From contig CAYTVG010000016.1 of the NCBI GenBank assembly GCA_964441755.1, positions 1-64,000 on the forward strand: 64,000 nt of DNA. The letters run 5' to 3'. Of the stretch, positions 1 to 6,784 are shown piece after piece; positions within the stretch are counted from its first letter, which is position 1; the number at the start of each line of letters is the position of its first letter. Source of the DNA: JAUMBM01 sp964441755. Its GTDB lineage: Bacteria > Bacteroidota > Bacteroidia > Chitinophagales > Saprospiraceae. The notes beneath the pieces are model-generated. The model was not told where the DNA came from. It made no database searches and saw nothing but the letters and a program-made list of their open reading frames with translations. The position numbers and the translations under genes are program-made.

Positions 1-9
1 ACAACGGAA

Positions 10-230
10 GCCCCGTTAGGGGCGTGATATGGGTAGCAACGGCCCCGGTGTTTTCTACCTACCTCGCGTCCCTACGGGACTACGGGAAATACGGGGTTTG
101 TTGTTTTCTACCCACATTCAGTCCCTACGGGACTCCTGAAAACACCGGCCCCGGTGTTTTCTACCCACATCGCGTCCCTACGGGACTCCGAGACACACCG
201 GGGTCGTTTGCTTTCTACCTGTACTGATCC
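10..230. repeat. 53-bp-period intergenic repeat array with short hairpins
   Basis: Three units on the + strand begin with GTTTTCTACC at 50, 103 and 156, an exact 53-bp period. Each is followed by a small hairpin GTCCC-TAC-GGGAC at 68-80, 121-133 and 174-186. A truncated fourth unit starts near 210 (CTTTCTACC). An inverted unit at 10-36 carries the analogous stem GCCCC...GGGGC followed by the complement of CTACCCATAT. The stem sequence differs between the inverted and direct units but stays complementary. The linker at 138-161 is itself palindromic (GAAAACACCGG/CCGGTGTTTTC). No coding function is seen; a 67-codon open frame across it only translates the repeat. Confidence 0.75.
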
Positions 231-277
231 CCTGAATAACCAGACAAGGTTACCGTAGTAAAATTGTAATATTGTCT

Positions 278-408
278 ATGGAAAAGAAGCGACGCAGCAA
301 AGAAGAGAAGCTTAGCATTCTGAAAGAGGCAGAAAGCCAGGGGGTAGAAGTTACGATTATGCAGCATGGATGTATCCATCTACTTTCTACCGCTGGCGTA
401 AGGCGTAA
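278..408 (+). pseudogene. Decayed IS3-type transposase OrfA fragment (helix-turn-helix)
   Basis: From the ATG at 278 the frame reads MEKKRRSKEEKLSILKEAE, the typical start of the small HTH protein (OrfA) of IS3-type elements common in Bacteroidota. Around 368-373 the frame breaks by one base. Reading on in the next frame from 373 gives YPSTFYRWRKA and then a stop at 406, which is the expected continuation of the family motif (H-G-x-Y-P-S-T-F-Y-R-W-R-K). So a one-base deletion plus an early stop inactivated it. No OrfB and no clear terminal inverted repeats are visible nearby, so this is a remnant next to the repeat array. Confidence 0.6.
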
Positions 409-568
409 GTTGAGCTCCCCCCCAAAAAAACTAGATACGCTTGATAACCCAAGGTGACTTAAGTTCGAGGGCAGCTGTAAATATGGGTAGTGCTTACATG
501 TGGCAGATCTACGAAACCCACTTCATTTGGACTAGAGCCGCTTTTTTTTAAAAAACTAACACCACCTA
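409..568. other. Short intergenic stretch, nothing recognised
   Basis: It lies between the transposase remnant and the 3' end of cysQ. It contains a C-run (417-422), an A-run and the AT palindrome-like CTTTTTTTTAAAAAACT near 541-556, which could help end cysQ transcription on the - strand. No convincing gene is present. Confidence 0.4.
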
Positions 569-1351
569 TCATAAAGCTACTCCCCGCGCCAGGAAAAACG
601 GATTTAGCATATCTTCTTTATTGTAGGAGAGCGGCTGGCCCGTATCCCAGTCAAGTACTGCCCCCCCGGCCTCCTCCAGCAGCAGCTGAGCTGCTGCTGT
701 ATCCCATTCGCTGGTAGGCCCCAGCCTCGGGTAGATATCCGCTTCAGCGGCAGCCAGCATGGCTATTTTCAGCGAACTCCCTTTGGGCAGCAGGACGGGG
801 CTGTTGAGCGTGGCGATATAGTCGAGCGTACCCTGTTTGAGATAACTCCTGCTTGTGAGTACCCGCAGCCCCGGCTGCGACAGATCCACCACAGCAGCCT
901 GCAGACGCTGCTTTTGTCCCTCTTTTTCAGCCCAGGCTCCTTCTCCCCGCACGCCATAGAAGAGCCGATCCGATACCGGTGACAGCACCACCCCCAGGAT
1001 CGGTTGGCCCTGCTCGATGAGTGCGATATTGACTGTAAATTCGTCATTGCGATTTACGAACTCCAGTGTGCCATCGAGTGGATCTACCAGCCAAAAACGA
1101 TGAAAATGACGGCGAACTTCGTAGGGTATGGCAGGATTTTCTTCGGAAACAACCGGATAGTTGCCCGGCAGTAGCTGTAGTCCCGCGTTGATAAGGTCAT
1201 TGCTTGCGCGGTCTGCCAGCGTGATGGGTGAATCATCTGACTTGTGCTGCAACTGCCAGTCATCCTGTCCGTAGTAGACATCCAGGATGGCCGTTGAAGC
1301 CTGTCGGGCGATATTGATTACTTGTGGTAATAAGGAAAGTGGGTGTATCAT
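569..1351 (-). CDS. cysQ: 3'(2'),5'-bisphosphate nucleotidase CysQ (inositol monophosphatase family)
   Basis: The 260-aa protein is of usual CysQ length. It should hydrolyse 3'-phosphoadenosine 5'-phosphate (PAP) to AMP, clearing the by-product of sulfate activation. Metal-binding motifs of the inositol-phosphatase fold are intact: the SEEN acidic motif at residues 69-72, VDPLDGT at 89-95 (Asp90, Asp93) and EWDTAAA near residue 215. The gene follows hemA on the same strand after 12 nt, so the two are probably co-transcribed. The start MIHPLSLLPQ agrees with the family N-terminus. Other IMPase-family phosphatases share these motifs, but the overall pattern fits CysQ best. Confidence 0.88.
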   Translation of the reverse strand: MIHPLSLLPQVINIARQASTAILDVYYGQDDWQLQHKSDDSPITLADRASNDLINAGLQLLPGNYPVVSEENPAIPYEVRRHFHRFWLVDPLDGTLEFVNRNDEFTVNIALIEQGQPILGVVLSPVSDRLFYGVRGEGAWAEKEGQKQRLQAAVVDLSQPGLRVLTSRSYLKQGTLDYIATLNSPVLLPKGSSLKIAMLAAAEADIYPRLGPTSEWDTAAAQLLLEEAGGAVLDWDTGQPLSYNKEDMLNPFFLARGVAL

Positions 1352-1363
1352 CTGATAATAAAA

Positions 1364-2593
1364 CTAGTTAATCAGCGATTCTTTGGCGGCTCGCATAGGA
1401 ATGCTGATACATTTTTTCTCCATATACACGAGTACTCTGTCCATCAATTCTCGTGTATGCGGGTCCAGCCCCTCTAGTTCCTTTTTAAAAACTTCATTGA
1501 CAGCTTTTTGCCGTACGGCTTTGATTTCCTGCGGCACGCGGCTCAGTGCCCTTTCCAGCTGCCGCTGCCGCAAGATAAGCGGAAACTCTTCGAGGTGGAG
1601 TCCCAGTAAGTGTGCAGCACGTTTTACTTCGCGCTCACGGAAAGCCACATTTTCCTGAGCGAGACTTCGGAGATCCTCGATTTCCACGTAGGCTGAAGCA
1701 TAATAATCGACAACATCAGCCGCGACATTGTGAGGCACAGAAAGATCTACCATAATTTTATCGGCCGCATTTTCCCCTGCCAGCAGCACCTGATAGCGCT
1801 CCCGGGTGACAATCGGCTCAACCGCAGCCGTACAGACAATGAGACAATCGAAGCCTTCGCGGTAGTTGGCCAGTTCACTGAACGGCAGTGCCCGCCCGTG
1901 GTCAAAAGAAGCTGCAAGCTGGCTAGCGCGCTGCAACGTGCGGTTAAAAACGGTAACTTTATTAAAATGGTATTTTTTCAGAAATTTGGCTACCAGCGCA
2001 TTGGTTTGGCCGGCACCAATCAGCAGGATGCGCGCATCAGGCTGCAGCCCCAGCTGCATGACCTTTTGAATTGCGAGGGAAACTACCGAGACCGGCTTTT
2101 CGCCGATACGAGTATTGGCATAAATATCTTTGGCAGCCACAACAGCCTGCTGGAATAACAGGCGGATATCATCCCCGCACAGATCCCAGGCAACACACTG
2201 CTCGTAGGCCTCCCGCAGCTGACCCAGAATCTGCCGTTCCCCTATCACCAGAGAGTCCATAGAAGCACCCACCTCAAAGAAATGCCTTACAGCCTCGGCC
2301 CCCGTAAGCACTTTTAACTCACTCATCAAGTCCAGCTGCCATAAATCCGGGTTGACAGCCGATACGAATGCCTGAGCACGTGCCGCATCCATGGGGATAT
2401 CGTCGGCAATGAGGTACATTACCCGGTTGCACGTTGCCAAATAAAACAGTTCTTCAACAGCAAAAGCTGCCTTGAGTTCGGTGAGTTGCCCCTGCAAATC
2501 GGCACTCCCCTCTGCCTTGACCACAAAGTGGGCAATTTGTTTGAGGGGGGTCTGGCGATGTGTGACCGTAAGAATTTTGTACCTGTTCAGCAT
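1364..2593 (-). CDS. hemA: Glutamyl-tRNA reductase
   Basis: It converts glutamyl-tRNA(Glu) to glutamate-1-semialdehyde with NADPH, the first step of C5 tetrapyrrole synthesis. The 409-aa protein has the family layout. The catalytic domain holds the nucleophile Cys55 in LATCNR; the signature VIGERQILGQLREAYE follows. An NADPH-binding Rossmann segment around GAGQTNALVAKFL comes next, then a helical dimerisation domain. Only the N-terminal GHR-type motif is a little divergent (TVTHRQTPL). A -7 element lies upstream at 2620-2627. It is the first gene of a likely hemA-cysQ operon. Heme made through this pathway would also serve the cytochrome b of the hydrogenase downstream. Confidence 0.93.
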   Translation of the reverse strand: MLNRYKILTVTHRQTPLKQIAHFVVKAEGSADLQGQLTELKAAFAVEELFYLATCNRVMYLIADDIPMDAARAQAFVSAVNPDLWQLDLMSELKVLTGAEAVRHFFEVGASMDSLVIGERQILGQLREAYEQCVAWDLCGDDIRLLFQQAVVAAKDIYANTRIGEKPVSVVSLAIQKVMQLGLQPDARILLIGAGQTNALVAKFLKKYHFNKVTVFNRTLQRASQLAASFDHGRALPFSELANYREGFDCLIVCTAAVEPIVTRERYQVLLAGENAADKIMVDLSVPHNVAADVVDYYASAYVEIEDLRSLAQENVAFREREVKRAAHLLGLHLEEFPLILRQRQLERALSRVPQEIKAVRQKAVNEVFKKELEGLDPHTRELMDRVLVYMEKKCISIPMRAAKESLIN

Positions 2594-2619
2594 ACGTTGG
2601 TTTTCAAAACGAGCTCCTG

Positions 2620-2627
2620 CAAAGTTA
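2620..2627 (-). promoter_or_regulatory. Putative -7 promoter element of hemA
   Basis: TAACTTTG on the - strand matches the Bacteroidota housekeeping consensus TAnnTTTG and lies 27 nt before the hemA start codon. No clear TTG is present at the -33 position. Confidence 0.5.
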
Positions 2628-2952
2628 GGCAGGATTTGCCGGTTAGCGTGTCACCGTTATGTCAACATCTATTGGCCAAAGGTATGATTGACGGTGATTG
2701 TTATCTCCCACAACAAGCAAGCAGGGTGACAAAAATCATCCAACACACAAGAGAGCACCTTTATTTCATTATAAAATTTTAACAACCAATTTTTTGAACT
2801 AAACCAGGCTGCTCACGCCCATCGGTACAGCCAGTCACCAGCTTAAGCTGTCACAGCTTAAGAACTTGCGCAAAGCAGGATAAATACAGTTGTAAATTAG
2901 CCACAAATTGTTAGCTTTGCTATCAATTTGAAAACTTTTGCGTTCCAGATCC
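2628..2952. other. hemA-recN divergent intergenic region
   Basis: About 325 nt with no gene. It holds the recN promoter (2890-2919) and a perfect hairpin CTTAAGCTG-TCA-CAGCTTAAG at 2842-2862, about 30 nt upstream of the recN -33 element. The hairpin could be an operator or the end of a short transcript. No LexA-type SOS box was recognised. Confidence 0.4.
2890..2919 (+). promoter_or_regulatory. recN promoter, TTG-N19-TAGCTTTG
   Basis: TTG at 2890-2892 and TAGCTTTG at 2912-2919 are separated by exactly 19 nt, the optimal Bacteroidota sigma-ABfr (-33/-7) arrangement. Transcription would begin near 2926, about 27 nt before the chosen ATG. This is the cleanest full promoter in the window. Confidence 0.7.
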
Positions 2953-4620
2953 ATGATTCGCCAACTACAAATCACCAACTACGCCATCATTGAGGAACTG
3001 AGTATTCAGTTTTCGGAAGGGCTGACGATTGTCACGGGAGAGACGGGAGCCGGTAAGTCCATACTCTTAGGAGCCCTCGGGCTGATTATGGGGGAGCGGG
3101 CCGACACCAAGGCGCTGTTCAGGCCTGACACCAAGTGCGTGGTAGAGGGTCGGTTTGCCGTTGGCAGTTATGATTTGAAATCATTTTTTGAGGTCAACGA
3201 TCTTGACTATGAAGATGAGTTGCTGATACGGCGGGAGATCTTGCCCAACGGAAAGACGCGGGCTTTTGTCAACGACACGCCTGTCAACCTCAAGACACTG
3301 CAGGATCTGAGTGCCAGCCTGATAGACCTGCATCAGCAGTTTGATACGCTGGACATCCACAACGTCAACTTTCAGTTACGGCTGCTGGATGCACTGGCCG
3401 ACAACGGGCAGGAGCTTGCTGCCTACCAGCGTGCTTACCGGCAGTATGTGCAGGACTCGCGGGTCTTGGAGCAACTGCGCGAAAGAGCAGCGGCGGGTGT
3501 GCGCGAGCAGGAGTTCATTGCCTTTCAGCTGGATGAATTTGCCCGGGCGTCGCTGGTCGCCGGTGAGCAGGAGCCTCTGGAGGAGGAGCTCAGCCGCCTC
3601 AGCAATGCCGAAGAAATCAAGCGATCAGCGGCCGAGTCTTTTCGTTTTTTGTGCGACAGCGACATGTCGCTGGTCGGGCAGCTACAAGAAGTTGGTCAGG
3701 CACTCTATCATGCGGGTAAAGTTGACAAGCGGCTGAGCGGCCTGTACGAGCGGTTTAATAGTCTGGTACTGGAAATACAGGAGGTAGGTGACGAGCTTGA
3801 ACACATAGCGGAAAGCACTGAGTATGATCCGGCGCGTATCATGGAGATACAGCAGCGGCTCGACCTTATCTATCGGCTGCAAAAGAAACACGGTCTGTTG
3901 ACCGTAGAGGAGCTGCTCAATTTGCAGGCGACGCTTGCATCCCAGCGATCCAGCTTTGAGCGGATTGATGAGGATATAGCCTCGCTGGCACAGGATTTGG
4001 CGGCTCAGCAGCAGGCGCTGCTGGCGCGTGCGCAATTGATGAGTCAGCGCAGGCAGGAAGTAGCTCCGGCCTTTGCTGCGCGCATGCGGGAGCAGCTGGC
4101 CACGCTGTCCATGCCTTCGGCCCAGGTAGAGATTGACTTTCGGGAGCTCGCAGCCCCGGGGCCTACCGGGCTTGACGAGGTGCAGTTTTTGTTTAGTGCC
4201 AACCGCGGCAGTCGGCCGCTGCCGATTAAGGACGTAGCCTCCGGCGGTGAATTATCGCGACTGACGCTGGTTGCCAAGTCGCTCGTGGCCAGCGCCATGG
4301 CGCTTCCTACCCTCATTTTTGATGAAATTGACGCCGGTGTTTCAGGTGATGTGGCCCTCAAGATGGGCGATATATTGCGCAAGCTGAGCGACCATCATCA
4401 GGTAGTGGTCATCACCCATTCGCCCCAAGTGGCTGCCAAAGCCGATGTGCACTACTTCATTTACAAAGTTGACACAGCCGATCGCACCTCTACTAAGGTC
4501 CGGCTGCTGGATGAGGAAGAGCGCACCCGCGCGATTGCCACCATGCTTAGTATGAGCCCCCCCACTGCTTCGGCCCTCGAAAATGCCCGCGAGCTGATTG
4601 CTTCTGCGCGGGCGCGCTAG
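2953..4620 (+). CDS. recN: DNA repair protein RecN (SMC-like ATPase)
   Basis: The 555-aa protein is the usual length for RecN, an SMC-like ATPase acting early in double-strand-break repair. The Walker A motif GETGAGKS is at residues 29-36. A long coiled-coil middle region (roughly 150-370) follows. ABC-type signature VASGGELSRL and Walker B LIFDEIDAGVSG lie in the C-terminal head. I chose the ATG at 2953 (MIRQLQITNYAII) rather than an in-frame TTG 15 nt upstream, because RecN proteins begin with this short strand. A strong promoter precedes it. It ends in a bidirectional hairpin shared with the convergent hypC. Confidence 0.95.
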   Translation: MIRQLQITNYAIIEELSIQFSEGLTIVTGETGAGKSILLGALGLIMGERADTKALFRPDTKCVVEGRFAVGSYDLKSFFEVNDLDYEDELLIRREILPNGKTRAFVNDTPVNLKTLQDLSASLIDLHQQFDTLDIHNVNFQLRLLDALADNGQELAAYQRAYRQYVQDSRVLEQLRERAAAGVREQEFIAFQLDEFARASLVAGEQEPLEEELSRLSNAEEIKRSAAESFRFLCDSDMSLVGQLQEVGQALYHAGKVDKRLSGLYERFNSLVLEIQEVGDELEHIAESTEYDPARIMEIQQRLDLIYRLQKKHGLLTVEELLNLQATLASQRSSFERIDEDIASLAQDLAAQQQALLARAQLMSQRRQEVAPAFAARMREQLATLSMPSAQVEIDFRELAAPGPTGLDEVQFLFSANRGSRPLPIKDVASGGELSRLTLVAKSLVASAMALPTLIFDEIDAGVSGDVALKMGDILRKLSDHHQVVVITHSPQVAAKADVHYFIYKVDTADRTSTKVRLLDEEERTRAIATMLSMSPPTASALENARELIASARAR

Positions 4621-4634
4621 GCGGGCGGGTTTTA

Positions 4635-4672
4635 AAATGCTCTTTGGCGGCATCAGCCGCCAAAGAGCATTT
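4635..4672. terminator. Long hairpin between convergent recN and hypC
   Basis: A perfect 17-bp stem (core CTTTGGCGGC/GCCGCCAAAG) is closed by an ATCA loop (4652-4655). An AT palindrome with core GGTTTTTT-AT-AAAAAACC follows at 4684-4708, and a smaller hairpin GCTGTGACC-GAA-GGTCACAGC at 4730-4750 overlaps the hypC stop codon. This is likely a bidirectional terminator; it belongs to the GGC-N4-GCC hairpin family of this window. Confidence 0.7.
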
Positions 4673-4743
4673 CGAGTATGTAGCTTAGGTTTTTTATAAA
4701 AAACCAAGCGCCATGGTCGGTATTTTAAAGCTGTGACCGAAGG

Positions 4744-5007
4744 TCACAGCGACCCCTGGTCGGGCTCCAGTTCATCCATCTCCCCCATCTGAGCCAGGTA
4801 GCGGGAGGTGAGCAGAGCTTCCTCTTCGTCAATGATGCCAATAGAAACCCCTACGTGCACCAGCACGTAGTCCCCAAGCTTAGCTTCCGGGGTCATAGAC
4901 AGGTTGATTTCTTTGACGATGCCATTAAATGAAACGCTGCCCATGCGCAGCATGGGATCCACTGCAGGCCTGATGGCCGTTATTTTTCCGGGTATAGCGA
5001 GGCACAT
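4744..5007 (-). CDS. hypC: Hydrogenase maturation chaperone HypC
   Basis: The 87-aa protein begins MCLAIPGKI, the hallmark of HypC/HybG, where Cys2 binds the Fe(CN)2CO unit with HypD during assembly of the [NiFe] site. The small beta-barrel body keeps GDYVLVHVGVSIGIIDEEEA near residues 45-64, as expected for the family. It is the last gene of the leftward operon, 6 nt after hypB. HypD, its partner, is not in this window. The short C-terminal tail is acidic. Confidence is high because the N-terminus is diagnostic. Confidence 0.95.
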   Translation of the reverse strand: MCLAIPGKITAIRPAVDPMLRMGSVSFNGIVKEINLSMTPEAKLGDYVLVHVGVSIGIIDEEEALLTSRYLAQMGEMDELEPDQGSL

Positions 5008-5013
5008 ACGGAC

Positions 5014-6030
5014 TTAGGATTGTCTTGATGAAAAAAAGCGACGCAACCACGCATACCAGTCCTCCATACCTTCCCCGGTATAAGCCGACAAGCAGATGAT
5101 GTCAGGATCATGGCTTACCCTGGCAACATTTTCGCGCAGCGTATCGAGATTGAAAGGCACGTATGGCAGCAGATCGATTTTATTGACGATGACCAGCTGA
5201 GCGGAATGGAATATATCGGGATACTTGAGCGGCTTATCATCACCCTCAGTGACGCTGATGATGGCTGCCCGCACCGACTCCCCCAAGTCAAACAGTGCCG
5301 GGCAGACCAGATTGCCTACATTTTCAATGAACAGCAAACTTTCATCAGTTGGCTTGAGTGCTTTCAGCGCTCTATTAATCATATCCGCATCCAGGTGACA
5401 GCCCTTGCCCGTATTAATTTGCACTACGGGCACACCCGTGGCGGCAATTCGGTCGGCATCATTCGTTGTCTGTTGGTCACCTTCGATGACGCTGCAGGGT
5501 ATTTCAGCCCCCAGCTCCCGCAAGGTGCGCTCCAGCAGTGATGTTTTGCCTGAACCGGGCGAACTTACAAGATTGAGTGCGACAATATTTTTGGCCTCAA
5601 AGTATCCCCTGTTGCGCTCAGCCAGCCGGTTATTTTCCCCAAGAATCTGTTGCTCGAGGCGGATTACATTTGTATCTTCTCCTGCCACTTGCAGCAGTGG
5701 CCCGGCCGTATGTGGTGCAGACTGCACATGTGTGTGATGATGCCCGTGATTGCCATACTGCCGTCCGACAGGCTGCTGATCATGGCTGTGATCCTCGTGA
5801 TGATGGTCATGGTCGTGATGATGGTCATGAGCAGCCTCCTCGTGTTTGGCATGACCACGACCATGGTTGTGATCCCCGTGATGATGACCGTGGTCATGAG
5901 CATGATGGCCGTGAGCATGCCCCTGCCGGGCACGGGCACTGGCTTTCAGTATAGCCTCTTTTTGATCCACGCCCACTAGCTGAATCGAAACAGCGTCGGC
6001 AGGCTGACTACAACCGCAGGTACTACACAT
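5014..6030 (-). CDS. hypB: Hydrogenase nickel incorporation GTPase HypB with large His-rich domain
   Basis: HypB is the GTPase that, with HypA, delivers nickel to the hydrogenase large subunit. The N-terminus MCSTCGCS carries the high-affinity nickel motif CxxCGC (Cys2, Cys5, Cys7). Residues of about 36-115 form an extreme His/Asp-rich stretch that could store nickel, as in rhizobial HypB. The G domain follows with P-loop SSPGSGKTSLLE, a conserved VIEGDQ segment with the metal-binding region, and the NKID specificity motif. At 338 aa it is longer than E. coli HypB because of the His-rich insert. It sits between hypA (30 nt upstream) and hypC (6 nt downstream). Confidence 0.95.
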   Translation of the reverse strand: MCSTCGCSQPADAVSIQLVGVDQKEAILKASARARQGHAHGHHAHDHGHHHGDHNHGRGHAKHEEAAHDHHHDHDHHHEDHSHDQQPVGRQYGNHGHHHTHVQSAPHTAGPLLQVAGEDTNVIRLEQQILGENNRLAERNRGYFEAKNIVALNLVSSPGSGKTSLLERTLRELGAEIPCSVIEGDQQTTNDADRIAATGVPVVQINTGKGCHLDADMINRALKALKPTDESLLFIENVGNLVCPALFDLGESVRAAIISVTEGDDKPLKYPDIFHSAQLVIVNKIDLLPYVPFNLDTLRENVARVSHDPDIICLSAYTGEGMEDWYAWLRRFFSSRQS

Positions 6031-6060
6031 GAATAATTAATTTTAGTAACAGAAAAATAT

Positions 6061-6399
6061 TTATCCCAGCGTAATCGACCTCACATGCAACTCCTCACCC
6101 TGCGTAATGGCATGTAAAAAGCTCCCACACAGCGGGCAGGCATCCCAGCGATGATGCTTGTCAAAAGCGCAACTACAGTCGGCGCATACAGCCTTGCCAG
6201 CGATATGATTGATCTCTCTGGCGGCATCCTCCAACACGGTACTTTTGACTCCCATTTCCCAGGCAAACTCGAGAGAGCCGAGTTCAATCCCCGACAACTC
6301 CCCGATATCCAGCCTGATGGACTGCACCTTACGCCCGGCAGCCCGAGCCTCTTTTTCGGCGATAGCGACCACACTCAGGACGATAGACAACTCATGCAT
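6061..6399 (-). CDS. hypA: Hydrogenase nickel incorporation protein HypA
   Basis: The 112-aa protein starts with MHELSIVLSV; the Met1-His2-Glu3 motif binds nickel. The zinc-binding loop is present as two CxxC pairs, CADC and CPLC, near residues 73-97, though the first pair is followed by an extra Cys (CADCSC). HypA hands nickel to the hydrogenase precursor together with HypB, which is the next gene. It lies 10 nt after a small membrane-protein gene, so the four genes form one leftward operon divergent from the structural genes. Confidence 0.94.
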   Translation of the reverse strand: MHELSIVLSVVAIAEKEARAAGRKVQSIRLDIGELSGIELGSLEFAWEMGVKSTVLEDAAREINHIAGKAVCADCSCAFDKHHRWDACPLCGSFLHAITQGEELHVRSITLG

Positions 6400-6409
6400 A
6401 GTCTTTCGG

Positions 6410-6610
6410 CTATCCCTTTTGCATTTTATAATACAAGCGTGTCAGCCAGGCAGCTCCCAGAACAGCCAGCAATACAACCGGCACGAGGTGTAAAGGGGAA
6501 GAAAAGAAATGCAGTACGGCATTATCCTGAAAATGACCATGCCCTGTGTGCGCCTGCCCCACAAAAGGAACTGCTGCAAAAGCAAAAAGAAGTACAGATA
6601 TCTTTTTCAT
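6410..6610 (-). CDS. Small His-containing membrane protein at head of the hyp operon
   Basis: From the ATG at 6610 the product is 66 aa (MKKISVLLFAFAAV...). It has a signal-peptide-like N-terminus, a His motif HTGHGHF right after the predicted cleavage point, a second motif SSPLHLVP, and one C-terminal membrane helix ending in LYYKMQKG. I did not recognise a named family. Position (first gene of the hyp operon) and the metal-ligand-like histidines suggest a role in nickel handling or hydrogenase assembly; that is inference. An upstream in-frame ATG at 6628 would overlap the likely -7 element, so the 6610 start is preferred. Confidence 0.6.
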   Translation of the reverse strand: MKKISVLLFAFAAVPFVGQAHTGHGHFQDNAVLHFFSSPLHLVPVVLLAVLGAAWLTRLYYKMQKG

Positions 6611-6625
6611 ATACTGGTTTTGAGG

Positions 6626-6633
6626 CAAAAATA
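6626..6633 (-). promoter_or_regulatory. Putative -7 element of the hyp operon
   Basis: TATTTTTG on the - strand matches TAnnTTTG. The predicted start of transcription is near 6619, about 43 nt from the centre of the dyad at 6657-6670. That is the spacing of a class II CRP/FNR-activated promoter. Confidence 0.5.
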
Positions 6634-6656
6634 GTATCGCTAATCAGGGTTACTAA

Positions 6657-6670
6657 GTGATATTTATCAA
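6657..6670. promoter_or_regulatory. CRP/FNR-type dyad between the two hydrogenase operons
   Basis: GTGATATTTATCAA matches the FNR consensus TTGAT-N4-ATCAA at 9 of 10 fixed positions; the half-site spacing is also that of CRP (GTGA-N6-TCA). It sits about 43 nt from the predicted hyp transcription start and about 67 nt from that of the structural operon, both usual activator positions. The binding protein is not known; the REC-CRP regulator at 48579-49622 is one candidate. Confidence 0.6.
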
Positions 6671-6716
6671 TGCGAGCACCTAATAAATGTCACCCAAGCA
6701 GACGAGTTGTCAATCT

Positions 6717-6724
6717 TACTTTTG
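6717..6724 (+). promoter_or_regulatory. Putative -7 element of the hydrogenase structural operon
   Basis: TACTTTTG fits TAnnTTTG and would start transcription near 6731, leaving a leader of about 54 nt before the small-subunit ATG. There is no good TTG at -33, as expected of an activator-dependent promoter. Confidence 0.5.
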
Positions 6725-6784
6725 CAAAGTGCGGGACGTATAATTGTCAACAACCTGGATTTCAAACAAAAAAAATCAACTGTC

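Noticed and set aside
24..227. 67-residue protein-coding frame across the repeat array
   Set aside because: It simply translates the 53-bp repeat; nothing protein-like is conserved and no promoter or start signal supports it.
10..230. CRISPR array
   Set aside because: The period is constant, but the repeated part (over 30 nt) varies between copies, one unit is inverted, the linkers are related palindromic sequences rather than unique spacers, and no cas gene is nearby.
490..717. 75-residue frame at the end of cysQ
   Set aside because: It overlaps cysQ antisense, is proline-rich by chance, and shows no domain.
2938..2952. TTG start for recN adding five residues
   Set aside because: RecN proteins begin at the MIRQLQI-type strand, and the ATG at 2953 has normal spacing from the promoter.
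5577..5979. His/Met-rich open frames overlapping hypB on both strands
   Set aside because: They are shadows of the low-complexity CAT/CAC repeats that encode the HypB His-rich domain.
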